From positions 682,001 to 746,000 of the forward strand of contig NZ_CP053848.1 in NCBI RefSeq assembly GCF_013201605.1: DNA of 64,000 nt, written 5' to 3'. Positions 52,971 to 62,110 of this stretch are shown here, piece after piece. Source of the DNA: Campylobacter ornithocola (lineage in GTDB: Bacteria; Campylobacterota; Campylobacteria; Campylobacterales; Campylobacteraceae). The notes below the pieces were generated by a model, which did not search any database, was not told the DNA's origin, and saw only the letters and a program-made list of their open reading frames with translations. The first letter of the stretch is position 1; each line of letters starts with the position of its first letter. Made by a program: the position numbers and the translations under genes.

Positions 52971-54020
52971 ATGATGAGTAGATTAGGTAAAAAAGAAGCG
53001 TTGTATTTGCTTCAAAATGCACCTTTGTATGAGTTAGGTGCAATGGCTTATGAGAAGAAATTGCAACTACATCCTGATAAAATAACTACTTTTGTAGTAG
53101 ATAGAAATATAAATTATACAAATATTTGTTGCATTGATTGTGATTTTTGTGCTTTTTGTAGAAAAGAAAAAGATGAAGATTCATATATTTTAAAATACGA
53201 AGAAATAGGGCAAAAAATAGAAGAACTACAAGCCATAGGCGGAACACAAATTTTATTTCAAGGTGGGGTGCACCCAAAACTTAAAATAGAATGGTATGAA
53301 GACTTACTTTCTTATATAAAAACTAATTATCCTACTATTACCGTGCATGGTTTTTCAGCAGTTGAGATAGCTTATATTGCAAGAGTTTCTAAAATTTCTA
53401 TTGAAGAGGTCTTAAAAAGATTACAAGCAAAAGGACTCTTTTCTATACCTGGAGCTGGCGCTGAAGTATTAAGTGATAGGGTAAGAGATATCATTGCACC
53501 ACATAAATGTGACACAGCTACCTGGCTTAGAGTGCATGAGAGTGCACATAATATAGATATGAAAAGTACTGCTACTATGATGTTTGGTACGGTTGAAACT
53601 GATGAAGAAATCATTGAACATTTTGATTATTTAAGAAATTTACAAGATAAAACAGGTGGTTTTAGAGCTTTTATTTTATGGTCATTTCAAAGTGAAAACA
53701 CTCCTTTGATTCAAAAACATCCTGAAATTATTAAGCAAAGTTCCAATAGGTATTTAAGATTGTTAGCTTTAGCAAGACTTTATTTGGATAATTTTAAAAA
53801 TTTGCAAAGTTCATGGGTAACACAAGGCTCTTTAATAGGTCAGCTTGCCTTAAAGTTTGGTGCAAATGATCTAGGTTCAACTATGATGGAAGAAAATGTC
53901 GTAGCTGCAGCTGGTGCAAAATATAGAATGAATCAAGAACAAATGATAGAGCTTATAAAAGATATAGGGGAATTACCTGCTAAACGCGATACTGCTTATA
54001 ATATCTTAGAAAGGTTTTAA
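52971..54020 (+). CDS. mqnC: Cyclic dehypoxanthinyl futalosine synthase
   Basis: Radical SAM enzyme of the futalosine pathway to menaquinone, the only quinone route in Campylobacter. The cluster motif CCIDCDFC contains CxxxCxxC (residues ~35-42), followed by GGTQILFQGGVHPKL and VHGFSAVEI, typical of MqnC. The C-terminal GSTMMEENVVAAAGA is also a MqnC/MqnE mark. Two adjacent ATGs (52971, 52974) are possible starts. The stop overlaps the next ATG by 1 base. Confidence 0.93.
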   Translation: MMSRLGKKEALYLLQNAPLYELGAMAYEKKLQLHPDKITTFVVDRNINYTNICCIDCDFCAFCRKEKDEDSYILKYEEIGQKIEELQAIGGTQILFQGGVHPKLKIEWYEDLLSYIKTNYPTITVHGFSAVEIAYIARVSKISIEEVLKRLQAKGLFSIPGAGAEVLSDRVRDIIAPHKCDTATWLRVHESAHNIDMKSTATMMFGTVETDEEIIEHFDYLRNLQDKTGGFRAFILWSFQSENTPLIQKHPEIIKQSSNRYLRLLALARLYLDNFKNLQSSWVTQGSLIGQLALKFGANDLGSTMMEENVVAAAGAKYRMNQEQMIELIKDIGELPAKRDTAYNILERF

Positions 54021-55240
54021 TGCTAAATTTAAACTTCAATGATGCTAAAATAAACATAATATATGAGTATGAAAATGAGCTTCCTGTAATATTTTTCAAA
54101 CTTATTTTTAAAAATAGTGGGAAAATAGCAGAAAAGCACAATAGAGGTTGTGCAAGTATGCTTGCTAGACTTTTAAATGAAGGAAGCAATGATGAGTTTT
54201 TTAAAAGCTTAGAATACCGTGCTATAGAGCTTTATAGTAAGGCTAGTTTTGAGCATTTTCAAATTAATATCAAATGCTTAAAAGAGCATTTTGAGTTTGC
54301 TTTAGAAAAACTGCAAGAACTACTTTTAAATGTGCGTTTTGATGAAAAAATCTTACAAAGATTAAAAACTTTAGCCTTGGGTGAATTGGTGAGTTTAAAT
54401 ACTGATTATGATTATCAAGCAAAAAGACTTTTAAATAAAAATGTTTTTAAAGATGAAATTTTTACTAGTGGTCTTGATGGAACTAAGGAAAGTATAGAAA
54501 AAATTAGTTTAAAAGAATTACAAAATTTTATGAGTGAAAATTTAGTACTTGATAATGTTTTATTCGTTTTTGGTGGAGATATTAAAGAAGATGAAGTAAA
54601 AGCTAAAGCGGAAAAAATTTGTCAGATTTTAAAAAGAAATATTCCAAATCAAAATAAAAATTATAAACTCATTGATGAGAGTATGGAAATAAGTGAGCAA
54701 AAAAGCACAGAGCAAGCTTATATATACTTTTGTTCTCCATTTAATATGCAAATTAATGATGAGAAAATGTATTTAGCTAAACTCGCTTTATTTATCTTAG
54801 GTCAAGGTGGTTTTGGTTCGCGTTTGATGGAGGAAGTGCGTGTGAAAAGAGGTTTGGCGTATTCTGCTTATGCTATGCTTGATATAAATTTAAATTATAG
54901 TAGAGTTTTTGGGTATTTGCAAACTAAAAATGAAAGTTCTAATGAGGCTAAAACTTTAGTTAAAGAAGTTTTTGAAAATTTTGTTCAAAATGGAGTAAAT
55001 GAAAAAGAATTTCAACTAGCTAAGCAATTTCTAGTAGGCTCTATGCCTTTAAGATATGAAAGCTTAGCTAAAAGATTAGATATAATGCTAAATGAATATT
55101 TACATGGTTTAAAACTTGGAAATTTAAAAGAAGAAATGCAAAAGATCAAAAACACTACCTTAGATGAACTAAATGACTTTATCAAAACACATAGTGAAAT
55201 TACAAAAGTGAGTTTTGCAAGTATAGAAAATGAAAGTTGA
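54020..55240 (+). CDS. M16-family peptidase-like protein without the zinc site
   Basis: A 406-residue M16 (insulinase/pitrilysin) fold protein. The conserved late motif GSRLMEEVRVKRGLAYSAYA (R/Y pair) is intact. The expected HxxEH metal motif near the N-terminus is replaced by ASMLARLLNEGS (residues ~46-57). It is thus likely a non-catalytic partner that completes the chamber of an active M16 subunit encoded elsewhere, as in PqqL-like or mitochondrial-type pairs. It overlaps recG by 11 bases. Confidence 0.85.
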   Translation: MLNLNFNDAKINIIYEYENELPVIFFKLIFKNSGKIAEKHNRGCASMLARLLNEGSNDEFFKSLEYRAIELYSKASFEHFQINIKCLKEHFEFALEKLQELLLNVRFDEKILQRLKTLALGELVSLNTDYDYQAKRLLNKNVFKDEIFTSGLDGTKESIEKISLKELQNFMSENLVLDNVLFVFGGDIKEDEVKAKAEKICQILKRNIPNQNKNYKLIDESMEISEQKSTEQAYIYFCSPFNMQINDEKMYLAKLALFILGQGGFGSRLMEEVRVKRGLAYSAYAMLDINLNYSRVFGYLQTKNESSNEAKTLVKEVFENFVQNGVNEKEFQLAKQFLVGSMPLRYESLAKRLDIMLNEYLHGLKLGNLKEEMQKIKNTTLDELNDFIKTHSEITKVSFASIENES

Positions 55241-57053
55241 AGAAAAGGATTTAAAACTACTTCATGCTTTAGGGGTTAAAAATTGTATCGATTTGGCTTT
55301 GATTTTGCCTAAAAAATTTGATGATTTTAGAATTTCAAAGTTTCCAAAAGATACATTTTGTACCCAAAATGTAAAAATTATTAGCACGCAAAATCACTAC
55401 TCTCAGCTTTTTATGCTTTGTGAATGTTTAGAATGGGGCATAAAAGCAAATATAGTGATTTTTCATCCTAATAAATGGCATTTTAAAATTTTTAAACATA
55501 ATGCTTTGGTTTGCATCTATGCAAAGATGAATTTTTTTAATGGAATTTGGCAGTTTATAAACCCAAAAATAGTAAAAAATATAGGTCAAATAGTCCCTAA
55601 GTATCAAATTAGCTCCATTAAAGATGAAAGTATAAAAAAACTTATATCAAAATATGTCAATGAAGCTAACTTAAAAGCATTAAATTTAGAACAAAAATAC
55701 ATTAACTTACTTTTAAATTTACATAATTATGATGATCTAGCTCTTTATGAAAATTTTAACGCTATAGTTAAAGATTTAAAATATATAGAAATTTTTAATC
55801 ATCTAAGGCGTTTAAAGGGTAAAAAAATATCACAAAATGCTTATGAAATAAAACTTTTTGATATAAACTCTTGGCTTAAAGGTTTAGAATTTAGCCCTAC
55901 AAATGATCAGCTTTTAGCGATAGAAGATATTAAAAAAGACTTACAAAGTAAAGTCGCTAAAAGACGCGTGGTAATGGGTGATGTGGGTTGTGGTAAGACT
56001 TTGGTTATACTTGCTGCAAGTTTGCTTGTGTATCCTAAAAAGGCTATTTTAATGGCACCAACTAGTATTTTAGCTGAACAAATTTATCATGAAGCAAAAA
56101 GACTTTTACCTGATTTTGTTAATGTTTTGCTTTTAAAAGGCGGTAAAAAAGATAAAGATTTAGCAAAATTAAAAGAGCAAGCTCATTTTATCATAGGTAC
56201 ACACGCGCTCATTCATCAAGAAGAATTTGAAGCAGTTTTGGTTATGATAGATGAGCAACACCGCTTTGGTTCTAATCAAAGACAAAAAATAAGCGAGCTT
56301 AGTAGAAAATCACAATTTTCCCCGCATATCGTGCAGTTTTCTGCCACACCTATACCAAGAACGCTTTCTATGATTCAAAGTGAGCTTGTAAACTTTAGTT
56401 TTATCAAACAAATGCCTTTTAAAAAAGACATTAAGACTTTTTGCATACAAGATAAAGATTTTAAATATTTGCTTAAAAAAATCGATGATGAACTAGCTAA
56501 AAATCATCAAGTAATCATCATTTATCCTTTGGTAAATGAAAGTGAAAATATAGATTATTTATCATTAGAACAAGCACAAGGGTATTGGATAAGCAAATAC
56601 AAAAATGTTTATGTTACTCATGGAAAAGATAAAAATAAAGATCAAATTTTACAAGAATTTAGAGAAAAAGGCACGATTTTACTTTCTACAACGGTGGTTG
56701 AAGTGGGAATTTCTTTGCCAAAACTGAGTGTGATTGTGGTTGTTGGGGCTGAAAGACTTGGACTTGCTACCTTACATCAGCTTAGAGGTAGGGTAGGTAG
56801 AATAGGGCTTGAAAGCTTTTGTTATTTATATACTAAGCAAAAAGAAATTCCAACTCGTTTGCTTGAATTTGCTAAAACTTTAGATGGGTTTAAAATAGCC
56901 GAGCTTGATTTAAAAAACAGGCTAAGTGGGGATTTGTTAGATGGTAGGGTTCAACATGGTAATCATTTTAAATTTTTTGATTTTGCAGATGATGAAAAAC
57001 TAGTTATAAAAGCAAAAGAAAGTATTCAAAATATGGAAAAAGAAAATGGATAA
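55230..57053 (+). CDS. recG: ATP-dependent DNA helicase RecG
   Basis: Remodels stalled replication forks and Holliday junctions. The helicase core has Walker A GDVGCGKTLVILA, DEQH (VMIDEQHRFG), FSATPIPRTL, and motif VI GRVGRIGLES. At 607 residues it is shorter than E. coli RecG (693), mainly in the N-terminal wedge region, which is typical of Campylobacter. Its stop overlaps the regulator gene by 8 bases. Confidence 0.94.
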   Translation: MKVEEKDLKLLHALGVKNCIDLALILPKKFDDFRISKFPKDTFCTQNVKIISTQNHYSQLFMLCECLEWGIKANIVIFHPNKWHFKIFKHNALVCIYAKMNFFNGIWQFINPKIVKNIGQIVPKYQISSIKDESIKKLISKYVNEANLKALNLEQKYINLLLNLHNYDDLALYENFNAIVKDLKYIEIFNHLRRLKGKKISQNAYEIKLFDINSWLKGLEFSPTNDQLLAIEDIKKDLQSKVAKRRVVMGDVGCGKTLVILAASLLVYPKKAILMAPTSILAEQIYHEAKRLLPDFVNVLLLKGGKKDKDLAKLKEQAHFIIGTHALIHQEEFEAVLVMIDEQHRFGSNQRQKISELSRKSQFSPHIVQFSATPIPRTLSMIQSELVNFSFIKQMPFKKDIKTFCIQDKDFKYLLKKIDDELAKNHQVIIIYPLVNESENIDYLSLEQAQGYWISKYKNVYVTHGKDKNKDQILQEFREKGTILLSTTVVEVGISLPKLSVIVVVGAERLGLATLHQLRGRVGRIGLESFCYLYTKQKEIPTRLLEFAKTLDGFKIAELDLKNRLSGDLLDGRVQHGNHFKFFDFADDEKLVIKAKESIQNMEKENG

Positions 57054-57648
57054 ACATTTTGAAATTTTAATCTCAAAGGGTGAAAAAAAGCGTTTTAATA
57101 AAGGAAATATCTTATTTTTTCAAGGTGAAAAAGCATGTAAAATTTATATTTTATTAAGTGGAAAGGTGCGTATATATAAGGTCAATGCTAAAGGTTTTGA
57201 ATTAACATTACACACTTTAGTTCCAGTAAATTTTATAGCCGAGATGCCTGTTTTTGAAGGTATTAATTATCCAGCTAATGCTATTTGTGAGCAAGATTGT
57301 GAAATTTGTGTTTTTGATTTTAATGAATTTAAAAAATTATGCTTAGAAAATGGAGAATTTAGCTTTTTACTTTTAACTTCTTTGATAGGAAAAATTAGAA
57401 TTTTGGAAAATTTTATTAGACAAAAGTCTTTAGATTTGAAATCAAGATTGATTAGTTTTTTGTTAGAAAATGAAGAAAAATTACATAATCTAAAGCAAAA
57501 AGAAATAGCGGTAATTTTAAATTTACCACCAGAATCTTTATCACGTTTTTTAAAAGAATTAAAACAAAATGGGCTTATTTGCACAAATAAGGGTAAAATA
57601 GTAATTTTAAATAAAGAAAAAATACAAAATTTAATTAAGTCTTTTTAA
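57046..57648 (+). CDS. nssR: Crp/Fnr-family regulator (NssR-like)
   Basis: A cyclic-nucleotide-binding-type domain (NILFFQGEKACKIYILLSGK) is followed by a C-terminal winged helix (KEIAVILNLPPESLSRFLKELK). No N-terminal Fnr cysteine cluster is visible. Its position after recG matches NssR (Cj0466), which controls the nitrosative-stress globins of C. jejuni. The usual neighbour ctb between recG and nssR is absent: the two genes overlap by 8 bases. The identity by name is therefore positional and not proven. Confidence 0.7.
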   Translation: MDKHFEILISKGEKKRFNKGNILFFQGEKACKIYILLSGKVRIYKVNAKGFELTLHTLVPVNFIAEMPVFEGINYPANAICEQDCEICVFDFNEFKKLCLENGEFSFLLLTSLIGKIRILENFIRQKSLDLKSRLISFLLENEEKLHNLKQKEIAVILNLPPESLSRFLKELKQNGLICTNKGKIVILNKEKIQNLIKSF

Positions 57649-57691
57649 GTCTTATTTGTTACAATGTTGTATTTAAACAATGGGAGGTTTT

Positions 57692-58339
57692 ATGGATTTT
57701 GATTTTTTAATCAAGTTTAGCCCTATGTTTATACAAGCTTCTTGGCTTACTTTGAAACTTGCTATTTATGGAGTATTTTTTTCATTTTTAGTAGGTTTAT
57801 TGTGCATAGGAGTGAGCTATTTTAAATTTTCTTTTTTAAATACAATTTGTAAAATTTATATAGAATTTTCAAGAAACACACCTTTGTTAATTCAACTTTT
57901 CTTTTTATACTATGCTTTGCCTGAGTTTGGAATTCATCTTAGTTCTTTTACTTGTGCTGTGATAGGACTTAGCTTTTTAGGTGGTTCTTATATGGCTGAG
58001 AGTTTAAGAGCGGGTATGGAAGCTGTTAAAAAACAACAATACGAATCAGGACTTTCTTTGGGTTTAAGCAAGTGGCAAAATTTTCGCTATGTTATTATGC
58101 CCCAAGCTTTAGGCATAGCTATGCCAAGTATTAGTGCAAATATCATTTTTCTACTTAAAGAAACTTCAGTGGTAAGTATCATTGCTTTAGCAGATTTAGT
58201 ATATGTAGCTAAAGATCTTATAGGGCTTTATTATAAAAGTAATGAAGCTTTATTTGCTTTAGTACTTTGTTATTTGATTTTGATTTTACCTTTATCATTA
58301 GTGTTAAACCGTATAGAAAAAAGGTTAAACTATGTTTGA
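57692..58339 (+). CDS. Amino-acid ABC transporter permease (subunit 1)
   Basis: HisM/GlnP-type permease with five hydrophobic segments and the EAA loop [21 protein letters not shown] chose the ATG at 57692 (MDFDFLIKF), with GGGAGG 5 bases upstream; the earlier ATG at 57680 overlaps that ribosome site. It matches Cj0467 as remembered. It pairs with the next permease as a heterodimer, and both adjoin an ATPase and the cysteine-binding CjaA-like protein. Confidence 0.9.
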   Translation: MDFDFLIKFSPMFIQASWLTLKLAIYGVFFSFLVGLLCIGVSYFKFSFLNTICKIYIEFSRNTPLLIQLFFLYYALPEFGIHLSSFTCAVIGLSFLGGSYMAESLRAGMEAVKKQQYESGLSLGLSKWQNFRYVIMPQALGIAMPSISANIIFLLKETSVVSIIALADLVYVAKDLIGLYYKSNEALFALVLCYLILILPLSLVLNRIEKRLNYV

Positions 58340-58991
58340 AATTTTAAATCAAGATACCTTTTTTAGACTAGCGCAAGGTTTAAAGGTTACTTTAGAGCTT
58401 TCATTTATCAGTGTTTTGATTTCATTGGTTGGGGGAGTTTTTTTTGGAATTTTAATGCATTCTAAAAACAAATTCCTTTATGCTTTTTGTCGTTTTATGC
58501 TTGAATTTGTACGTATTATGCCTTTGATTGTTTGGCTTTTTGTAGTACATTTTGGTTTGGCTAAATGGTTTGGGTGGCATTTGAGTGCTTTGGGTTCAAG
58601 TGTCATTGTTTTTAGTATTTGGGGTGTGTTTGAGATGATGGATTTAGTAAGATCTTCTTTAGCAAGCATACCAAAGCACCAGTATGAATCAGGACTTTCA
58701 TTGGGATTTAATAAATTTGAAGTTTATCTTTTTATCATCATACCTTTATCTTTAAGAAGATTATTACCTATGAGTATTAATCTTTTTACAAGAATTATCA
58801 AAAGCACTTCAGTGATTTATCTAATAGGTGGTATAGAGCTTATTAAGGTAGGACAACAAGTAATTGAGTTAAATTTATTTCAAAATTCCTATACAGCTTT
58901 TGTGATTTATGGTTTGATTTTATTGATTTATTTTGTACTTTGTTATCCTTTATCGGTTTATTCAAAGTTTTTAGAGAAAAAATGGAGTTAA
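58332..58991 (+). CDS. Amino-acid ABC transporter permease (subunit 2)
   Basis: Second HisQ/GlnP-type permease with the EAA-like loop [20 protein letters not shown] and the segment [17 protein letters not shown]. It overlaps the first permease by 8 bases and ends 1 base before the ATPase gene. Likely forms the membrane pore with subunit 1. Confidence 0.9.
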   Translation: MFEILNQDTFFRLAQGLKVTLELSFISVLISLVGGVFFGILMHSKNKFLYAFCRFMLEFVRIMPLIVWLFVVHFGLAKWFGWHLSALGSSVIVFSIWGVFEMMDLVRSSLASIPKHQYESGLSLGFNKFEVYLFIIIPLSLRRLLPMSINLFTRIIKSTSVIYLIGGIELIKVGQQVIELNLFQNSYTAFVIYGLILLIYFVLCYPLSVYSKFLEKKWS

Positions 58992-58992
58992 T

Positions 58993-59730
58993 ATGAGCAT
59001 TTTAAAAATACAAAATTTACAAAAATATTATGATAAACATCATGTTTTGAAAGATATTAACTTAGAAGTAAATCAAAAAGAAGTAGTGGTTATACTAGGT
59101 CCAAGTGGTTGTGGTAAATCTACGCTTTTAAGATGTATTAATGGTTTAGAAGAAATGGCAGATGGAGTTATTTTTGTTGATGATGAAAAAATTGATAAAA
59201 ACTATAAAAAATGGACGCAAATTCGTCAGAAAATAGGTATGGTTTTTCAATCTTACGAGCTTTTTGATCATTTAAATGTTGAACAAAACATACTTTTAGG
59301 CCCTTTAAAAGTGCAAAAAAGAAAAAAAGAAGAAGTTTTAAAAGAAGCAAAATACTGGCTTGAAAGAGTAGGACTTTTGCATAAATTAAAAGCTTACCCT
59401 AAGGAGTTAAGTGGTGGACAAAAGCAACGTATAGCGATAGTTAGAAGTCTTTGTATGAATCCTGAAATTATGCTTTTTGATGAAGTTACAGCAGCGCTTG
59501 ATCCTGAAATTGTGCGTGAAGTTTTAGATGTGATTTTAAACTTAGCAAAAGATGGTATGACTATGCTTATAGTTACGCATGAAATGGGTTTTGCAAAAGC
59601 TGTTGCTGATAAAATAGTTTTTATGGATGATGGAAAAATAGTAGAAATTTCAACTCCTGATGAGTTCTTTGAAAATCCAAAGACAGATCGTGCGAAAAAA
59701 TTTCTCAATTTATTTGATTTTCATCGTTAA
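58993..59730 (+). CDS. Amino-acid ABC transporter ATP-binding protein
   Basis: GlnQ-type ATPase with Walker [10 protein letters not shown], signature LSGGQKQR, Walker [13 protein letters not shown] and the switch histidine in VTHEMGFA. The 245-residue length fits. It ends the permease-permease-ATPase set. cjaA follows after a 78-bp gap with its own promoter. Confidence 0.94.
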   Translation: MSILKIQNLQKYYDKHHVLKDINLEVNQKEVVVILGPSGCGKSTLLRCINGLEEMADGVIFVDDEKIDKNYKKWTQIRQKIGMVFQSYELFDHLNVEQNILLGPLKVQKRKKEEVLKEAKYWLERVGLLHKLKAYPKELSGGQKQRIAIVRSLCMNPEIMLFDEVTAALDPEIVREVLDVILNLAKDGMTMLIVTHEMGFAKAVADKIVFMDDGKIVEISTPDEFFENPKTDRAKKFLNLFDFHR

Positions 59731-59764
59731 ATTTACTTTTTGAAATATTTGTTTAAAAAAATAA

Positions 59765-59770
59765 TATAAT
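59765..59770 (+). promoter_or_regulatory. Promoter -10 box for cjaA
   Basis: TATAAT, 39 bases upstream of the cjaA ATG, in the 78-bp gap after the ATPase gene; an AAGGACAAGGA ribosome site follows. Confidence 0.55.
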
Positions 59771-59808
59771 GTTTAAAAATCAAAATTAAATCCACAAAGG
59801 ACAAGGAT

Positions 59809-60636
59809 ATGAAAAAAATTTTTCTTTTATCGTTTTTGATGGCACTCCTTTTTAGTGCATGCTCAAATTCAAATTCTAATGAAAATTCTATAGAAAAAAT
59901 CAAACAGCAAGGTGTAATTCGCATAGGTGTTTTTGGTGATAAACCTCCATTTGGTTACCTAGATGCACAAGGGAAAAATCAAGGCTATGATGTGTATTTT
60001 GCTAAACGCATAGCAAAAGAGCTTTTAAATGATGAATCTAAAGTACAATTTGTTTTAGTTGAGGCAGCTAACAGAGTAGAATTTCTAGAGTCAAATAAGG
60101 TTGATTTGATCTTAGCAAATTTTACGAAAACTCCAGAAAGAGAAGCTGTTGTAGATTTTGCTCTACCTTATATGAAAGTTGCTCTTGGTGTGATAGCTCC
60201 AAAAAATTCGGATATCAAAACCATAGATGATTTGAAAAATAAAACTTTAATCCTTAACAAAGGTACAACAGCAGATGCTTTTTTTACAAAAAATATGCCA
60301 GAAATTAAAACGATTAAATTTGATCAAAATACAGAAACATTCGCAGCTTTAATCGGAAAAAGAGGCGATGCATTAAGCCATGATAATGCATTGCTTTTTG
60401 CTTGGACTAAAGAAAATCCGAATTTCGAAGTGGTGATTAAAGAACTTGGTAATCATGATGTTATAGCCCCAGCTGTAAAAAAAGGTGATCAAGCAATGCT
60501 AAATTTTATTAATGATTTAATTTTAAAACTAGAAAATGAGCAGTTTTTCCATAAAGCATATGATGAAACTTTAAAACCATTTTTTAGTAATGATATAAAA
60601 GCTGATGATGTAGTAATTGAAGGTGGCAAAATTTAA
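59809..60636 (+). CDS. cjaA: CjaA-like cysteine-binding lipoprotein
   Basis: Family 3 periplasmic binding protein. A signal peptide with the lipobox LFSAC (about residues 15-19) would anchor it to the inner membrane. The stretch GVFGDKPPFGYLDAQGKNQG, ANRVEFLESNKVDLILANFT, and the end DDVVIEGGKI match C. jejuni CjaA, a cysteine-binding surface antigen, as I remember it. The protein is a major immunogen in C. jejuni. It probably delivers cysteine to the permeases encoded just upstream. Confidence 0.92.
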   Translation: MKKIFLLSFLMALLFSACSNSNSNENSIEKIKQQGVIRIGVFGDKPPFGYLDAQGKNQGYDVYFAKRIAKELLNDESKVQFVLVEAANRVEFLESNKVDLILANFTKTPEREAVVDFALPYMKVALGVIAPKNSDIKTIDDLKNKTLILNKGTTADAFFTKNMPEIKTIKFDQNTETFAALIGKRGDALSHDNALLFAWTKENPNFEVVIKELGNHDVIAPAVKKGDQAMLNFINDLILKLENEQFFHKAYDETLKPFFSNDIKADDVVIEGGKI

Positions 60637-60638
60637 TA

Positions 60639-61859
60639 ATGCAAAAAGCTTTTAAAAATACCATCTATGCTTCTTTGGGTGGTATTTTAGAATTTTATGA
60701 TTTTGTTTTATTTATCTTTTTTGCAAATGTTTTTGCAAAAATCTTCTTTCCTCAAAATGATGATTTTTGGTCTTTGATTTATGCTTATGTAGCTTTTGGG
60801 GCAGGGTATTTAGCTAGACCTTTTGGAGCTATAGTATTTGCTCATTTTGCAGATATCAAGGGTAGAAAAAATGTTTTTTATATAAGTATGCTTTTAATGG
60901 TAGTGCCTAGTTTTGTTTTGGCTTTTTTACCAACTTATGAGAGTATAGGCTTAATGGCTACTATTATACTTTTTGCAATAAGAATTTCTCAAGGTCTTGC
61001 CATAGGTGCAGAAGTAAGTAGTGCTTGGATTTTTGTGAGTGAGTTTGTGAGTAAAAAAAGACTTGGTTTGGCACTAGGTTTTATTTCAGCAACTTTGACT
61101 TTAGGTTTATTGCTTGGAAATTTAGCTACTTTGGCTGTGTATGAGTATTTTAGTAAAGAAGAAGTAGAAAAATTCGCTTGGAGAATTCCTTTTTTTATAG
61201 GAGGTTTTTTTGGGATTTTGGCTTTATTCTTAAGAACGAAACTTAATGAAACTCCAGCTTTTAAAAACATAAAAAGCAAAGAAAAAATTTTGAATTTTCC
61301 ACTTTTACAAGCTTTAAAAACACATAAAAAAAGTATGTTAATATGTGCTTTGCTTACTATAGTTTTAACAAGTGGTGTTGCGACTTTAATGATTTTACCG
61401 CAGTATTTTGAAGGTTTACTAGGAGTAAACAAAACTACAGCTTTGTTATACCAAAACCTAGCTATAATCATGATTATTTTGGGTAGTTTATTGCAAGGTT
61501 ATTTAGCTGATATACTAGGTCATTTTAAAATTTGTGCGTTTTTTACATTGTTATTTGGAATTTTTGGAATATCGTTTAGTTTTTATAATGAGTGGTTTTT
61601 AATGTTTTATTTGTTAGCTTGTTTTTCTCAAGGTATTATTGCTTTTGCACCTATTTTTATGACTCAAATTTTTAAAACAGAACTACGATCAAGTGGATTG
61701 TCTTTTGCTTATAATATTTCTTATGCGATTTTAGGTTTTATAACCCCTTTTATTGTTAATTTTATGTATGAGAAATATTTTTATATTTACATTGCTTTTA
61801 CATTTATTGCTAGTTTATTAAGTGTGTTTTTAGTAAAAAGATCTTTTAAAAATTTATAA
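60639..61859 (+). CDS. cjaB: CjaB-like MFS transporter
   Basis: Metabolite:H+ symporter-type MFS protein with 12 membrane segments. The family loop FADIKGRKNVF (helix 2-3) and ARPFGAIVFAHFADI are typical of the KgtP/ProP group. It starts 2 bases after cjaA and so is cotranscribed, as CjaA-CjaB are in C. jejuni. The substrate is unproven. No clear terminator follows before the next autotransporter. Confidence 0.88.
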   Translation: MQKAFKNTIYASLGGILEFYDFVLFIFFANVFAKIFFPQNDDFWSLIYAYVAFGAGYLARPFGAIVFAHFADIKGRKNVFYISMLLMVVPSFVLAFLPTYESIGLMATIILFAIRISQGLAIGAEVSSAWIFVSEFVSKKRLGLALGFISATLTLGLLLGNLATLAVYEYFSKEEVEKFAWRIPFFIGGFFGILALFLRTKLNETPAFKNIKSKEKILNFPLLQALKTHKKSMLICALLTIVLTSGVATLMILPQYFEGLLGVNKTTALLYQNLAIIMIILGSLLQGYLADILGHFKICAFFTLLFGIFGISFSFYNEWFLMFYLLACFSQGIIAFAPIFMTQIFKTELRSSGLSFAYNISYAILGFITPFIVNFMYEKYFYIYIAFTFIASLLSVFLVKRSFKNL

Positions 61860-62110
61860 TATTATTTTTATTCAAACCCCCACCTTTCATAAATCCCTAT
61901 TTCACCATATCCCCCTCCCATATTTCTCATTATAAAACTATTTTACTCTTATTTATATTTCAGTTTAAATTTATGATTTTGTATTTATAATTTCTAACTT
62001 ATTAATGAAATATCAGCTAGTTTTTTTATAAATTTACAGCTGTTAGTTAATTAAAGATATTAATATTAATCTTTGAAAGGATATTTTAGTCTAAAGTCAC
62101 ATTGCACCCT
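61860..62110 (+). other. Upstream region of autotransporter 2
   Basis: A 251-base gap with no gene. It contains a C-rich stretch (around 61875-61915, with two C5 runs), a near-palindrome AAAGAT...ATCTTT (62053-62074) that overlaps a possible -10 region, and a GAAAGGA site (62075-62081) that is 29 bases before the ATG. It also carries AAATATCAGCTA (62008-62019), which is repeated upstream of autotransporter 1. Confidence 0.6.

Noticed and set aside
60989-61471. 160-residue minus-strand open frame inside cjaB
   Set aside because: Complement of a membrane-protein gene, with K/I/S-rich text and no family features; the plus strand is clearly coding.
61875-61915. C-rich stretch as a minus-strand contingency tract
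   Set aside because: The C runs are only five long and no open frame crosses them on the minus strand.
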